DNA from: CAMBDS01 sp964355675
GTDB taxonomy: Bacteria; Electryoneota; AABM5-125-24; Hatepunaeales; Hatepunaeaceae
DNA: 64,000 nucleotides
Assembly (NCBI GenBank): GCA_964355675.1
Contig: CAYHEC010000011.1
Location: 1 to 64,000 of the forward strand
Direction of reading: 5' to 3'
In this document: positions 27,001 to 35,253 of the stretch, one piece after another
Position numbering within the stretch: the first letter of the stretch is position 1
Layout: each line of letters starts with the position of its first letter
The notes under the pieces: generated by a model
Told to the model about the DNA's origin: nothing
Databases searched by the model: none
What the model saw: only the letters and a program-made list of their open reading frames with translations
Position numbers and translations under genes: made by a program

Positions 27001-29057
27001 TCATTATCATCGCTCAAATTGAGGGCGGAGAGCGACGCAAAGCGGGATTGTGCCGCGATAGAAACCTCGTCTTGATATGGAACAAAATTTGTCGCGGTTA
27101 CCGTCAATAAAAGTGAGCCTTCCTCCAAAGGCGGAACTTCGATCAGGACTTCACCGTTTGAGTCGGTGTAGGCTCCATAGCGGTGGTCGTCGTCGCCATA
27201 GTAATGGATGTAAGCTCCGATAACTGGAGCGTCATTGTCATCCAATACAGTGACCATCAAATTTGTCGTTCCGACGGACAGGTTCTCTTGGAAGGTAACA
27301 TTCAGACTTTGAGGATCGCGTGTCCGAACCTGCATACTTGGATCACCTAATAGATTGTATGCAAAGAAGTAATAACCAGATGCGGTACCGTCGCCGAGTG
27401 TCAGGGAGGATGGGTAGTTTCTCAACAGCGAGAGTTTGGAGCCGAGACATAAGGCTCCGAGAGAATGGACGCCCCGCCTGAGCAACAGTCGGTAGAACTC
27501 GCCGTTCATGGTGTTGTTAAACCAAGTGTGGGTGTGCCGGTCGGTTGGCCCAAAGCTGGCAACGGCACCGCAGGGAGTGTTGTTGTCGTAGGCGCGAACC
27601 CAAGCTTCGCCGATTGATTCGCCTCCAAAACGATTTGCAAAATCGTTGGTAGCGCACACCATTCCGGTGACAATGGGGAGCTTCCAGCCATTACGAAGCC
27701 CGCGAATTTGCCCGGTGGTATAGCCTCCCCAAAGATCATAACCCCTGAAATTAACGAACCCAACGCCACTATTGACGCCATTAGTAACAATGGCGGCATC
27801 GACATTTGGCGTACCGGCATGATATTCTGCATAAGCTTCACTAACCCGGTTGGGTCGATAGCCGTACTCGATCATTTGCTCGCGCACTGCTTGATTCGTC
27901 TGGATGCACGAGTGGACGCCCGCCGCAATCATCACTCCACCTTCGACCCAAGGTTGCTGAACAAGAGGAGTGCTCTCGTAACCGATGATCTTCCTCACCA
28001 TCTGGACGGCTTCCGGAGCATTGGCGGCAGGAAGCCTGCCAATGAAGGATTGAGGAATCCACCCGGCAATTTCGTTGCCTTCGTTATATCCATAAGTTAC
28101 ATATTGATTGTCAGAAATGTACCAGCTAAGACCTTCGGCGTCATTATCCCTGAAGCAGGGCATCTGAGAAGCGTCGCCCACAAGGAGGATAAAACTCGGC
28201 GGAATGTCCCACTCTTCCCAAGCAGTTTCAAGGTAAGATTTTAATGCGGCGGCGGTGTTATCCATATCGCGAACCATTCGGACGACGGTCACCACATATC
28301 CCATGCGCTTTTTCCAGTCAACCAAAGGCGCTACACTGTTGGAATAAGCGTCAGAGTTGGGAATAACAATTACCAAATGGCCAAGGTTGTCAGCGCGGAG
28401 GGCTACATCGTCCCGCGAAGGACCGCCTTCTATCGCGGCAGAAAGCTCGCGCCAGGCAGGCTCATCGAACTTCTGCTTCGGAGGAGCGCTTTGTGACGGT
28501 ACAAACTGTACCGAAGCCTTAAGTTCATGATGAACCAAAAGTGTTTGACGGGCGGGATTGTATTGGCAGGATGAAATAGTCAGGACTGCATAACGCTTGC
28601 CACCGACCTGAAATGGTAATGAAAGGGAGACCGCTTCTTCGGGAATCAGGCCGTCTTTCTCGTATAATTCCTGACGAAATGAATTTTCAGTTGTCTCGGA
28701 ATTGTCGGATGAGCAGGGAATCGGTGAAAGATTGACATGCTCGATTATCTCGACATTGCCGGGATCGAAGCTAAGAACTGGCTCCATTCCTTGCGGAATT
28801 TCTATCATTCTGGTAGTAACAGGTACTGCCGGACCGCCAACAGCGCCTGCAAAAGCCTCGGATTCAATCGCAATCGATTGAAAAGTCTTTCCTTCAAGCG
28901 TAACATCCATCAGTTGAATGGATGGAGTTGACTGGGAGACAGCAATACCATCGTTAGTAATATTGACCGAAGGTAAAAGACCCGATATCGTCGCGGCGTT
29001 ACTATTTATCGACAATGCCGCAAACGTCAACAACGAAAGAATCCACTTTGGATTCAT
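24060..29057 (-). CDS. Giant secreted C25-family (gingipain-like) protein with sorting domain
   Basis: A 1665-residue surface protein. The order is: signal peptide (1-21), C25 pro-region (about 25-220), C25-type fold (about 225-590), Ig-like and CARDB-like beta domains (about 600-930), nidogen-like sandwich (DDYGYWAIDS..., about 945-1160), carboxypeptidase-regulatory-like domain (EGRVTDFETGAPMPGV, about 1170-1250), propeller-like segment (about 1290-1500), Hydin-like Ig fold, and a Por sorting domain at the end (YPNPFNSKAKVAFS). The nucleophile Cys is present (GMVCATNDF, about residue 468), but the usual catalytic His of the GHG motif is replaced: the motif reads NFRGYDLW. It may be an inactive or altered peptidase. 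The start is the ATG at 29057, with GGGG six bases upstream; a GTG at 29069 is possible. Confidence 0.9.
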   Translation of the reverse strand: MNPKWILSLLTFAALSINSNAATISGLLPSVNITNDGIAVSQSTPSIQLMDVTLEGKTFQSIAIESEAFAGAVGGPAVPVTTRMIEIPQGMEPVLSFDPGNVEIIEHVNLSPIPCSSDNSETTENSFRQELYEKDGLIPEEAVSLSLPFQVGGKRYAVLTISSCQYNPARQTLLVHHELKASVQFVPSQSAPPKQKFDEPAWRELSAAIEGGPSRDDVALRADNLGHLVIVIPNSDAYSNSVAPLVDWKKRMGYVVTVVRMVRDMDNTAAALKSYLETAWEEWDIPPSFILLVGDASQMPCFRDNDAEGLSWYISDNQYVTYGYNEGNEIAGWIPQSFIGRLPAANAPEAVQMVRKIIGYESTPLVQQPWVEGGVMIAAGVHSCIQTNQAVREQMIEYGYRPNRVSEAYAEYHAGTPNVDAAIVTNGVNSGVGFVNFRGYDLWGGYTTGQIRGLRNGWKLPIVTGMVCATNDFANRFGGESIGEAWVRAYDNNTPCGAVASFGPTDRHTHTWFNNTMNGEFYRLLLRRGVHSLGALCLGSKLSLLRNYPSSLTLGDGTASGYYFFAYNLLGDPSMQVRTRDPQSLNVTFQENLSVGTTNLMVTVLDDNDAPVIGAYIHYYGDDDHRYGAYTDSNGEVLIEVPPLEEGSLLLTVTATNFVPYQDEVSIAAQSRFASLSALNLSDDNEGDSQGNGDGAITPGELIEFSVTVANRGSETLQNIEATLESPSPYVNITRSSAEFGSIESGSDAVSNAPYLVEIFPETPSNTKIDFRLNVSAGNDNFPIHFSRMVSGYEFKVASFETVGGDLAPGMTRRLVVTVENIGDLSSANLIGTIYCSDRTIQLRGSEARFDAINVGESGSNAAHPFELTAGVNSYHGGTINLGLLLVDEVGLRDSIAFTMILGDPEVNSPQGPDDYGYWAIDSRDTVTGIEPTYERLQGAVNLNLNDNNDVATPTGIGGMVRVIDLPFSFVFYGERYRRATVSSNGFIAFGESISIGWNNQELGSGLTPAAMIAPWWDDLYGGSVFTRFDADNSRFIIEWRNFSGAGAQTLNFTVVLYDPTVAVTATGDGEIVINYTDIPQQRDIPDEAVTIGIASSDSKTSLTVRHARTSDLRTGLLRNGLAIKFTTGESVEIGSLEGRVTDFETGAPMPGVRVMLEGTGFFAMTDVNGDYRIDGAAVGIYSVMARKRYFNDDTEADVEIRRDETTVADFSLTHPTFSIDIEGIDVTVPPDSIRYRNFRVSNDGNGTLDYNIVLTSPPGEQNRDSLWSVMFNWDVTATTGEQQFRGVTADNDFFYFSAQRVRAVYPHPIYVLNKLGESVREIDQIPIDSAAQGYRCMDFNGQNLVAVEERSIVEISREGDFVRSILTPERSASLCLAYAPSLGTYFTKGLTGSTVFQIDPDGNLIAEYRTPENSFRTYGFAWFPADPDSFYLYIMRFNPESTLTELWRMNPTTGSWLFVRTLDLGEGYSPLDMVITKRYDPLVWTLAVLVNHVNGDHLIGFQLASNTSWINFNPSAGTLPPSEAQDFTIEFKSEDMPRDVYHMILELSHNAEGEVFEIPVTFTVGDESSIRDDELIPSTLTLQSFYPNPFNSKAKVAFSIPEASPVNLALFDAMGRELRRLNLGKIEAGSHTVSFDGEGLSSGIYLVRIETSADSKSQKMVLIR

Positions 29058-29190
29058 TATGTTCCCCACTTTATTTCTGTTTAACGAGATGATTTACGAT
29101 AGCATTCGATGATCCATGCAGTTCGTGTAATTTGGGAGCGGAACTTTGGTCAATTCTGGGTTGGTCGGAAAATTTTTTATATTTTATTCA

Positions 29191-29208
29191 TCTCACGATA
29201 ACGTGAGA
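29191..29208. promoter_or_regulatory. 18-bp palindrome, possible operator
   Basis: TCTCACGATAACGTGAGA pairs at eight of nine positions. It lies about 134 bases upstream of the giant C25 gene, next to an A/T-rich run (TTTTTTATATTTTATTC). It could be an operator for a dimeric regulator. It is short and unlike the GC-rich repeats, but no regulator is identified. Confidence 0.35.
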
Positions 29209-29296
29209 ATTTCGATGCAGATATGGTCATTATTAGGTGAGTGAAGTCCGATATCACTCGCGCGTATAAATCAATCAGTTGTCATCGAACCAGGAT

Positions 29297-29322
29297 TCCC
29301 CCCCTTGTCAGCAGGGGGGGGA
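29297..29322. repeat. C7/G7 hairpin
   Basis: A run of seven C, a short TTGTCAGCA spacer and a run of seven or more G form a very GC-rich hairpin about 25 bases after the stop of the small lipoprotein gene (29347). With no following T-run it is a weak terminator candidate. It looks like another short palindromic repeat. Confidence 0.5.
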
Positions 29323-29346
29323 GTTGTTCCCGGAAGATAGTATGGG

Positions 29347-29679
29347 CTATTTGCCCAGACGGTCAGCCTCATCATCTAATATTCTCTGCCTTTCTTCGGC
29401 TTTTCTCTTGGCATCATCGGCGATTACTTTCGCTTCTACCGCCATTTGTCGCGCTTCAAGAATTTTATTATCCCTTGCCAACTCCTGAGCTTTAATCAGA
29501 AGTTCTTCAGCCTTGGAATAATCATCTGAAGCACTGGCGTCGGCGCCAACAGCCAAGGCATCATTTAGAGCTTTCTCAGCCCGTTTAAGTTCGATATCGG
29601 CAGTTGTCTCACAACCAGCCAGTCCGGTTGCAAGTGGAATAAGCAGTGCAAAGAGCATCGCTTTAAGGGTCAATTTCAT
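29347..29679 (-). CDS. Small alpha-helical lipoprotein (DUF4398-like)
   Basis: A 110-residue lipoprotein. The signal peptide ends in LAGC (residues 20-23). The mature part is a single long Ala/Glu/Lys-rich helical coiled coil (KRAEKALNDALAVGA...AKVIADDAKRKAEERQ), like small outer-membrane helix-bundle lipoproteins. The start is the ATG at 29679, with GGAG ten bases upstream. It is 118 bases after the PilC/GspF-type gene on the same strand and may end that operon. It could help tether envelope layers; that is inference from form alone. Confidence 0.8.
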   Translation of the reverse strand: MKLTLKAMLFALLIPLATGLAGCETTADIELKRAEKALNDALAVGADASASDDYSKAEELLIKAQELARDNKILEARQMAVEAKVIADDAKRKAEERQRILDDEADRLGK

Positions 29680-29797
29680 ACGGAAGGTTCTCCTTTGGAT
29701 CTATTTCTAATTTGAGAGTCGGGGTCTGAGTGGAATTTTGCCCATCGACTATCGTGAATTGTCTCTAATTAGGCTGGTAGCCGACGCCCCCAGCGGG

Positions 29798-31048
29798 TTA
29801 ATGTCCGGTTGCTTTTTGAGCCATTTCCATCATGTTCCACATTGGCAGGAAAATTGCCAATGCCAAAACGAGTACCATAGCTCCCATGCCAACGGTTAAG
29901 ATCGGTTCGATCATGCCGGTCAAACCTTCCACCGTCGATTGTACTTCTCCATCATAATACTCGCCGATATTGCCAAGCATCTCGTCGATTGCGCCTGAGT
30001 CTTCACCAACCGAGATCATTCTTACTACCAATGGCGGGAAAAGTCCTGTCTCCGAAAGTGAGACTGCCACTCCGCGCACATGTTCAATTCCTTCAGAGGC
30101 TTTAAGCAGTGCTTCGCCTAGTACTTTATTGCCGATAGTCCTGGATACGACCTCAAATATTTGAAGGATAGGCAAACCAGAGCGAGAAAGCGTCTCGAAC
30201 ATCTTGGTAAATCGTGTCATCGCTGTCTTCATTACCAATGGACCGAAAATCGGCAATTTGAGGAGTGTGGCATCCCACCAATATTCCCCTTTAGGCGTGG
30301 AAAGATAACGCTTAAATCCGAAAATTGCTCCCCCTACAACAATTATAAGCGCCCACCAGTAATTTTGCAATAGCGAAGCGAGCCCAAGCAATAATTTTGT
30401 CGGAAGCGGCAACTCCATATTTATTTGCTCGAAAACCTTGGCAAACTTAGGAACTACGAACGAGACCAACACGAGAAATGCAACTGCCATACCGATCACC
30501 ACGATCATCGGGTAACGAAGAGCGCTTTTTACCGACTTGCGAATCTCCCAATCGCGTTGCATTACACCCGTTAAACGAGTCAGCACTTCATCAAGCACAC
30601 CACCCACCTCACCTGCCCGAACAGCGTTACAATAGAGTTCACTAAAAACTTTTGGATGTTTAAACAGCGCGGCAGAAAAATCATTACCAGCCGCAATATC
30701 AGTAGCAACCGTGACAAGAGTTTCTGCAAACGCAGGATTTGCCGCTTGACCTGCTAGCGTTTCAAGGCTTGAAAGAATTGGTACACCAGCCTTCATCAAA
30801 GTAACTAACTGCTTTGTGAAATCGATGATGTCGCGCTCACTGACAGCTTTCCGCTTGCCTGAGGTTTCCGCCACTGGCGCTACGACTTTGGCGGCGCTTT
30901 TCCCTTTGGAGTCAACTTGACTCACGCGAAGCGGCATCAGCTCCTGTCCCTCAAGCTGACGTTCGGCGGCACTCTGGTCAGCGGCTTCAATTGAGCCTGA
31001 GACTTCGCGCCCCTGCTCATTTATAGCAGTGTATGAGAAAGAGGGCAT
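29798..31048 (-). CDS. PilC/GspF-type inner-membrane protein
   Basis: The 416-residue protein is the polytopic inner-membrane platform of type IV pilus or type II secretion systems. Its N-terminus has the typical FSYTAINEQGREVSGSIEA. Two T2SSF repeats follow (about 80-205 and 280-405), each carrying the conserved GxxF/cytosolic helices, with transmembrane helices at about 180-205, 225-245 and 380-405. It normally works with a PilB/PilT ATPase, but none is in the window. It follows the HEPN-Fis gene by 82 bases, in the same orientation as the NtrC-like regulator. Confidence 0.93.
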   Translation of the reverse strand: MPSFSYTAINEQGREVSGSIEAADQSAAERQLEGQELMPLRVSQVDSKGKSAAKVVAPVAETSGKRKAVSERDIIDFTKQLVTLMKAGVPILSSLETLAGQAANPAFAETLVTVATDIAAGNDFSAALFKHPKVFSELYCNAVRAGEVGGVLDEVLTRLTGVMQRDWEIRKSVKSALRYPMIVVIGMAVAFLVLVSFVVPKFAKVFEQINMELPLPTKLLLGLASLLQNYWWALIIVVGGAIFGFKRYLSTPKGEYWWDATLLKLPIFGPLVMKTAMTRFTKMFETLSRSGLPILQIFEVVSRTIGNKVLGEALLKASEGIEHVRGVAVSLSETGLFPPLVVRMISVGEDSGAIDEMLGNIGEYYDGEVQSTVEGLTGMIEPILTVGMGAMVLVLALAIFLPMWNMMEMAQKATGH

Positions 31049-31130
31049 AATTTTTTTCTGCTTTTTTATTTGGGAAGGTTGACTGAACTGTTTTTAGAAA
31101 GTCAGTGTTTAATTCGGGTTTGTGCCCAAA

Positions 31131-31703
31131 TTATTTCAATCCGTGCTCTTCCATCTTCTTGTATAGCGTACCGCGAGCAATCCCCAGTCGTCTGGCGGCG
31201 AGGGCAATGTTTCCGTTGGCTTGTTCCAACGCAAGGCGAACTGTCTCTTTCTCAGATTCTGCAAGCATTCCCCTTGGAAAAGTGGGCTGGGTCTGAAGTT
31301 CATATCCTCTTTCATTCAGCAGATCAGTAACAAAAGCATAGACCTCTTCTGCCCGCCTCAGAGCTTCTTGAGCCTCTTCAAGAGATATTTCTCTCCAATC
31401 GTCAGGATATCGTGATGTTATTGCATATCGGTAGAGACGTTCTGCTGTTTCCATGAATATTGAGAGTCCAGATTCGACCTCAAGACACTCCTCAAGAAGA
31501 AAAGGCAAATAGTGCGATTTATGTATGTGCTTTAGTCGGGATACAAGCACCGCTTTGAAGCATTTCTCGATACATTGCTGGCAATGAAAACTTCCGGTGT
31601 CTGTGATAGGATCTGTATCCTTCAAAACAGAACGGGCAGTTCTTAGGTCGTGTTCGGCCTTGATCACCCAACGTCCAACCTCTTCATGGAGATTATCAGG
31701 CAT
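31131..31703 (-). CDS. HEPN-domain protein fused to a Fis-type DNA-binding domain
   Basis: A 190-residue protein. Residues about 5-130 form a HEPN helical domain: FHCQQCIEKCFKAVL, then SHYLPFLLEEC, then the RYPDDW signature typical of PF05168-like HEPN. HEPN proteins are often RNases or toxin partners of MNT nucleotidyltransferases. Residues about 150-190 are a Fis-type helix-turn-helix nearly the same as the end of the NtrC-like regulator encoded two genes upstream; ALAARRLGIARGTLYKKMEE is shared exactly, and the DNA matches at about 76 of 96 positions by hand count. Its ATG (31703) overlaps the MNT stop by eight bases. The fusion is unusual. It could bind the regulator's DNA sites, or be sent to them; that is inference. 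Confidence 0.85.
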   Translation of the reverse strand: MPDNLHEEVGRWVIKAEHDLRTARSVLKDTDPITDTGSFHCQQCIEKCFKAVLVSRLKHIHKSHYLPFLLEECLEVESGLSIFMETAERLYRYAITSRYPDDWREISLEEAQEALRRAEEVYAFVTDLLNERGYELQTQPTFPRGMLAESEKETVRLALEQANGNIALAARRLGIARGTLYKKMEEHGLK

Positions 31704-32037
31704 CTACCAAGCATCCGGTTTCGAAAACCTCGCGAGCCAGACTCATAGGGAGAAATTTGCGTTGATTGAATTCCGCAGAACTCATAATAAAAAGGTCCAT
31801 CGAAAAATCATGTCGGGTGAATGACCGCACCACCTTCTGTTCCACTTCTATTTTTGGCAAGGGTCCATCATAAATCAAGAGAAGGTCGTAATCACTCTCA
31901 ACATCGGATGTTCCATCGGCGCGCGACCCGAAAAGGTAAATAGACTTCGGGCTTACTGCACTGATAATTATTCTAACAATGCGTGCCAAAGTAGGGTCGG
32001 AATCGGCTTTGATTCTCTTCGGTTCTTTATTTGGCAT
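31696..32037 (-). CDS. MNT-family nucleotidyltransferase
   Basis: A 113-residue minimal nucleotidyltransferase. The core motif is LFGSRADGTSDVESDYDLLL (about residues 33-52): GSR, then a catalytic Asp pair in SDYDLL. Such proteins pair with HEPN partners, and some AMPylate the HEPN toxin to neutralise it. I place the start at the ATG at 32037. It overlaps the end of the NtrC-like gene (stop at 32027) by 11 bases, and its own stop overlaps the HEPN-Fis ATG. A longer frame to 32094 lies inside the regulator gene and is less likely. The gene order is MNT then HEPN. Confidence 0.88.
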   Translation of the reverse strand: MPNKEPKRIKADSDPTLARIVRIIISAVSPKSIYLFGSRADGTSDVESDYDLLLIYDGPLPKIEVEQKVVRSFTRHDFSMDLFIMSSAEFNQRKFLPMSLAREVFETGCLVDA

Positions 32038-33472
32038 TCTTCTCTTCTCTATTGGACAATCCGTGCTCTTCCATCTTTTTGTAGAGCGTCCCACGAGCTA
32101 TCCCAAGCCGTCGTGCGGCGAGGGCGACATTGCCGTTAGCGGCGTCAACCGCTTGCCATACAGCATCACGCTCAATCTCGGCGAGTGTCCGAATCCCCTC
32201 TCCTTCAAAATCCTCAAGCAGTTCGGGGTCGTCGTCGTCCGCTTGCTTAGGCATTTCAAAGTGAGTTTTGAGCCAATCAGCCTGCGATTGAAAATCAACA
32301 GGTCTTAACTCAAAACCATCGCTCAAAAGGAGCGCTCGTTCGATTGCGTTCTCTAACTCCCTGATATTTCCGGGCCATTGGTATTTCGATAACAACTCCA
32401 AAGCATCAGAGTCGATGGCGCGCACTTGCCGATTATTTCGTTTAGAAGCTTCGTATAGAAAATTGTATGATAATAGAATACAATCTTCTCCGCGCTCGCG
32501 CAATGGGGGAAGTTGAATCGGGAATACATTTATTCGATAAAACAGATCGGTGCGAAATGATCCTGCCTGAACCATTGCCTCCAAATTTCGATTTGTGGCC
32601 GTTATCAGTCTCACATCGACTTTTACTGTTTCAGACCCACCGACCCGTTCGAATTCTCCATATTCGATGACGCGCAGTAACTTGGCTTGAAGAGCCGGGG
32701 TCATCTCGCCGATTTCGTCAAGGAATAGTGTTCCGTTGTTCGCCAACTCGAATTTCCCGGCGAGTTTTTGTGCCGCGCCCGTGAATGCCCCTTTTTCGTG
32801 ACCAAAGAACTGACTCTCAAGAAGCCCTTCCGGGACCGCCGCACAGTTTACGGAAATAAATGGACGCTTAGACCTAACAGAAGTCGAATGGATCATCCGA
32901 GCCACAAGTTCTTTGCCCGTCCCAGATTCGCCGGTGACAAGAACTGGTACTTTGCTACCTGTAACTCGTTTCAATCTTTCGTAAACGATACGCATCGAAG
33001 GGTGGGCGCTAAGAATTTTATCATACCCAAAACTCCGTTTAAGCTCCTCACGAACTAACTTTACGCTACGCAACCACTGGTTCCCCAGCAGGATATCAGT
33101 GGCTAGCCGAATTAGATTTTGCTCACCTTCTGGTAGTTGAATTACTGGAGGGTAGCCAAGATTAAACAATTCAATGGCGTCTTTAACCGGTTCTCCTGTC
33201 GAAACAGCAAGAAGTGCGATTTCAGGGCGCACTTTTTTTAATTTAGACGCGAGGTCAAGTGCGTGGAAAAGAGGTAATCTTAGCTGAGTAATCACCAGAT
33301 CGACGTGTTGAAGAGCAATAATATGAAGAGCAGTGTCACCTGATGCCGCACGATCGATCGACACCCCACTACCGAGTCCCTTCTCGATCAAATTACCAAG
33401 CTTTTTACCAGAATCGACGACAAGAACCTTGTTCTCGCTTGGTAAAAAGGAAGGTGTCTCTAAAGAACTCAT
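32027..33472 (-). CDS. NtrC-like sigma54 activator with degenerate receiver
   Basis: The 481-residue protein has an N-terminal receiver-like domain (about 12-130), a sigma54 AAA+ domain (about 150-385; GESGTGKE, GAFTGA, LFLDEIGE) and a Fis-type helix-turn-helix at the end. The receiver looks inactive: where the phosphate-accepting Asp is expected the sequence reads DLVITQLRLP, with Gln in its place, the acidic pair is VVDS, and the usual Lys is missing (QLPEG). It probably does not respond to phosphorylation. It overlaps the upstream permease gene by four bases (ATGA). The target is unknown but may include pilus or secretion genes, given the PilC-like gene downstream. Confidence 0.92.
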   Translation of the reverse strand: MSSLETPSFLPSENKVLVVDSGKKLGNLIEKGLGSGVSIDRAASGDTALHIIALQHVDLVITQLRLPLFHALDLASKLKKVRPEIALLAVSTGEPVKDAIELFNLGYPPVIQLPEGEQNLIRLATDILLGNQWLRSVKLVREELKRSFGYDKILSAHPSMRIVYERLKRVTGSKVPVLVTGESGTGKELVARMIHSTSVRSKRPFISVNCAAVPEGLLESQFFGHEKGAFTGAAQKLAGKFELANNGTLFLDEIGEMTPALQAKLLRVIEYGEFERVGGSETVKVDVRLITATNRNLEAMVQAGSFRTDLFYRINVFPIQLPPLRERGEDCILLSYNFLYEASKRNNRQVRAIDSDALELLSKYQWPGNIRELENAIERALLLSDGFELRPVDFQSQADWLKTHFEMPKQADDDDPELLEDFEGEGIRTLAEIERDAVWQAVDAANGNVALAARRLGIARGTLYKKMEEHGLSNREEKNAK

Positions 33473-35163
33473 ATATCCCGCACGGCCATAGCTCGGTACC
33501 CGGCTCGGATTGGCAGGAACAGCGCCAATCCATTGAGTAAGATAATCGCCGCCAACGCCATGGTCACCCGATCAGTTGGGAACGGAGCTCTTCCCAAAAG
33601 GTAATGAAAATAACCTCGCGCTGGCCAAGCCATAAAGGAGACCATTATACCAACATAAACAAGTGAGACTATTACTGTCAGCACCCCACCGGGCGAAGAG
33701 GCAATTCGCATCGGAGATTCTTCCTTGAAGTCCGGGAAAATCGCCCCCATTCCGATTGCGACGCCGGTAAGAGTAGCTCCCATCAGGAAAGTGCCAGTCG
33801 TCATCAATATCATCATTCCCCCTCTGACATGCAGTACATGACCCGATATATATACGATCAATTCGCATAATCCCATAAAAACTATAAACGCCAGTGTGAA
33901 TTTCTCTAAGAATAATAGTTTTGTTGTTACCGGAGCTGATCGAACCACCCAATAACCTCGCCCCTCAAGACTCACTAAGGGAAAGACAAATCTCACCGAA
34001 AGTGTTGCGAGGATAAAACCTGTAAAAGAGAAATTCAGGAACAGCACCATTGTTTTCCAGTAGGGCGCTTCAAAGTTGAACCGACTTGAGACGTAAATCA
34101 AGTTCATCAGATATATGATTAAAAATGCGATTAGAATCATAAACTGAGCCCACTGACTTGGCGACCGAACAAATTGGAGTAAATCCTTGCGCAACATCGC
34201 CCACGCCGGATTTGGAAACAATCCGCGATTAAAACGCAATGCCCGATGGGGAGGCTCACCTCGACTCTTTTGCCCAGTTATCTCACTGAAAAACGTCCAG
34301 CTTGCATAGTAATGCCTCCCAGCCGTAACCCCAAGCCACCTTAGCCACACAGTGGCGGTAAGCGATAAAAGACCGATTAAAAATAGCGCTCGGCTCTGAT
34401 CGCCGCGACTTACTGATCGCATTGCTATCGATAACCAGGAGCTTGGAACGAGAGGCGCTCGGTTTTCTCGAGCGAGTGATGAAATATAACGTTCTATGGT
34501 TGAGGTTCGGGCCGCCCCTTCGACGATGAACTGTCGGTTGCGATTTACCGCAGTCATGGCTATGGATACAGCAATGATTATAAGCACCAGCCCCATTGTG
34601 AAAGAAGAGGATGTTTTGTGAGCGATAAAGATCAATCCCATCAAACCCGCGGCCCCAATCACTGCCGATATAATGATCATCGGCCAAAGACCGAAAAATA
34701 TTATCCCTAACACCCATAATGCATTTACATGGAAGGTCGTTCCCCACGCAAAAATAAGCGGAACTCCCAGCACTGCAAGCGACCACGAAGAGTAAGCCAG
34801 ATTGTCGGAGAATTGATTCAGAAATACTCGTTTAAAAGGAACCGGGCGAGTCATCATGAATATGATCTCGTTCGATTTATAGAGTGTTGCAATTCCAGTA
34901 ATTAAATTGCTAACGACGAGCATTACAAAGACCGTAGTCAATGTCATTCCAACGACCCGCCATAATAATGGCTCACCAATCCCTTCCAACTCGAGAAGAC
35001 TGTGAAACACTTTTTGAAAGAAGTAGGTCGCACCAACAGAAAAGCCAATAATGACTATAAAAGCGATCAACTTTCCTATTCTAACGCTCCAACGATCGAG
35101 CTTATACCCCCCCCATAATGCTCGCAAGCGCCAACCGAGTTCTGTCTTGGGAAAGTCACTCAT
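33469..35163 (-). CDS. Large ABC-2-type permease subunit
   Basis: The 564-residue polytopic membrane protein has about 12 predicted helices and resembles the putative ABC permease family PF16949. It is encoded directly after an ABC ATPase, so the two should form an exporter; no substrate is evident. I place the start at the ATG at 35163 (MSDFPKTELGW); a GTG at 35211 would add 16 residues and is possible. The stop overlaps the NtrC-like start (ATGA). Arg/Lys-rich loops between helices suit an inner-membrane protein. Confidence 0.85.
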   Translation of the reverse strand: MSDFPKTELGWRLRALWGGYKLDRWSVRIGKLIAFIVIIGFSVGATYFFQKVFHSLLELEGIGEPLLWRVVGMTLTTVFVMLVVSNLITGIATLYKSNEIIFMMTRPVPFKRVFLNQFSDNLAYSSWSLAVLGVPLIFAWGTTFHVNALWVLGIIFFGLWPMIIISAVIGAAGLMGLIFIAHKTSSSFTMGLVLIIIAVSIAMTAVNRNRQFIVEGAARTSTIERYISSLARENRAPLVPSSWLSIAMRSVSRGDQSRALFLIGLLSLTATVWLRWLGVTAGRHYYASWTFFSEITGQKSRGEPPHRALRFNRGLFPNPAWAMLRKDLLQFVRSPSQWAQFMILIAFLIIYLMNLIYVSSRFNFEAPYWKTMVLFLNFSFTGFILATLSVRFVFPLVSLEGRGYWVVRSAPVTTKLLFLEKFTLAFIVFMGLCELIVYISGHVLHVRGGMMILMTTGTFLMGATLTGVAIGMGAIFPDFKEESPMRIASSPGGVLTVIVSLVYVGIMVSFMAWPARGYFHYLLGRAPFPTDRVTMALAAIILLNGLALFLPIRAGYRAMAVRDI

Positions 35164-35253
35164 GCGATATATTCCATCCGGAGCGAGGCGATTTTCCGCG
35201 AAAGGAGCCACATGAGGGCATGTGAGATACGTGACAGAACAAACGTATTCTGC

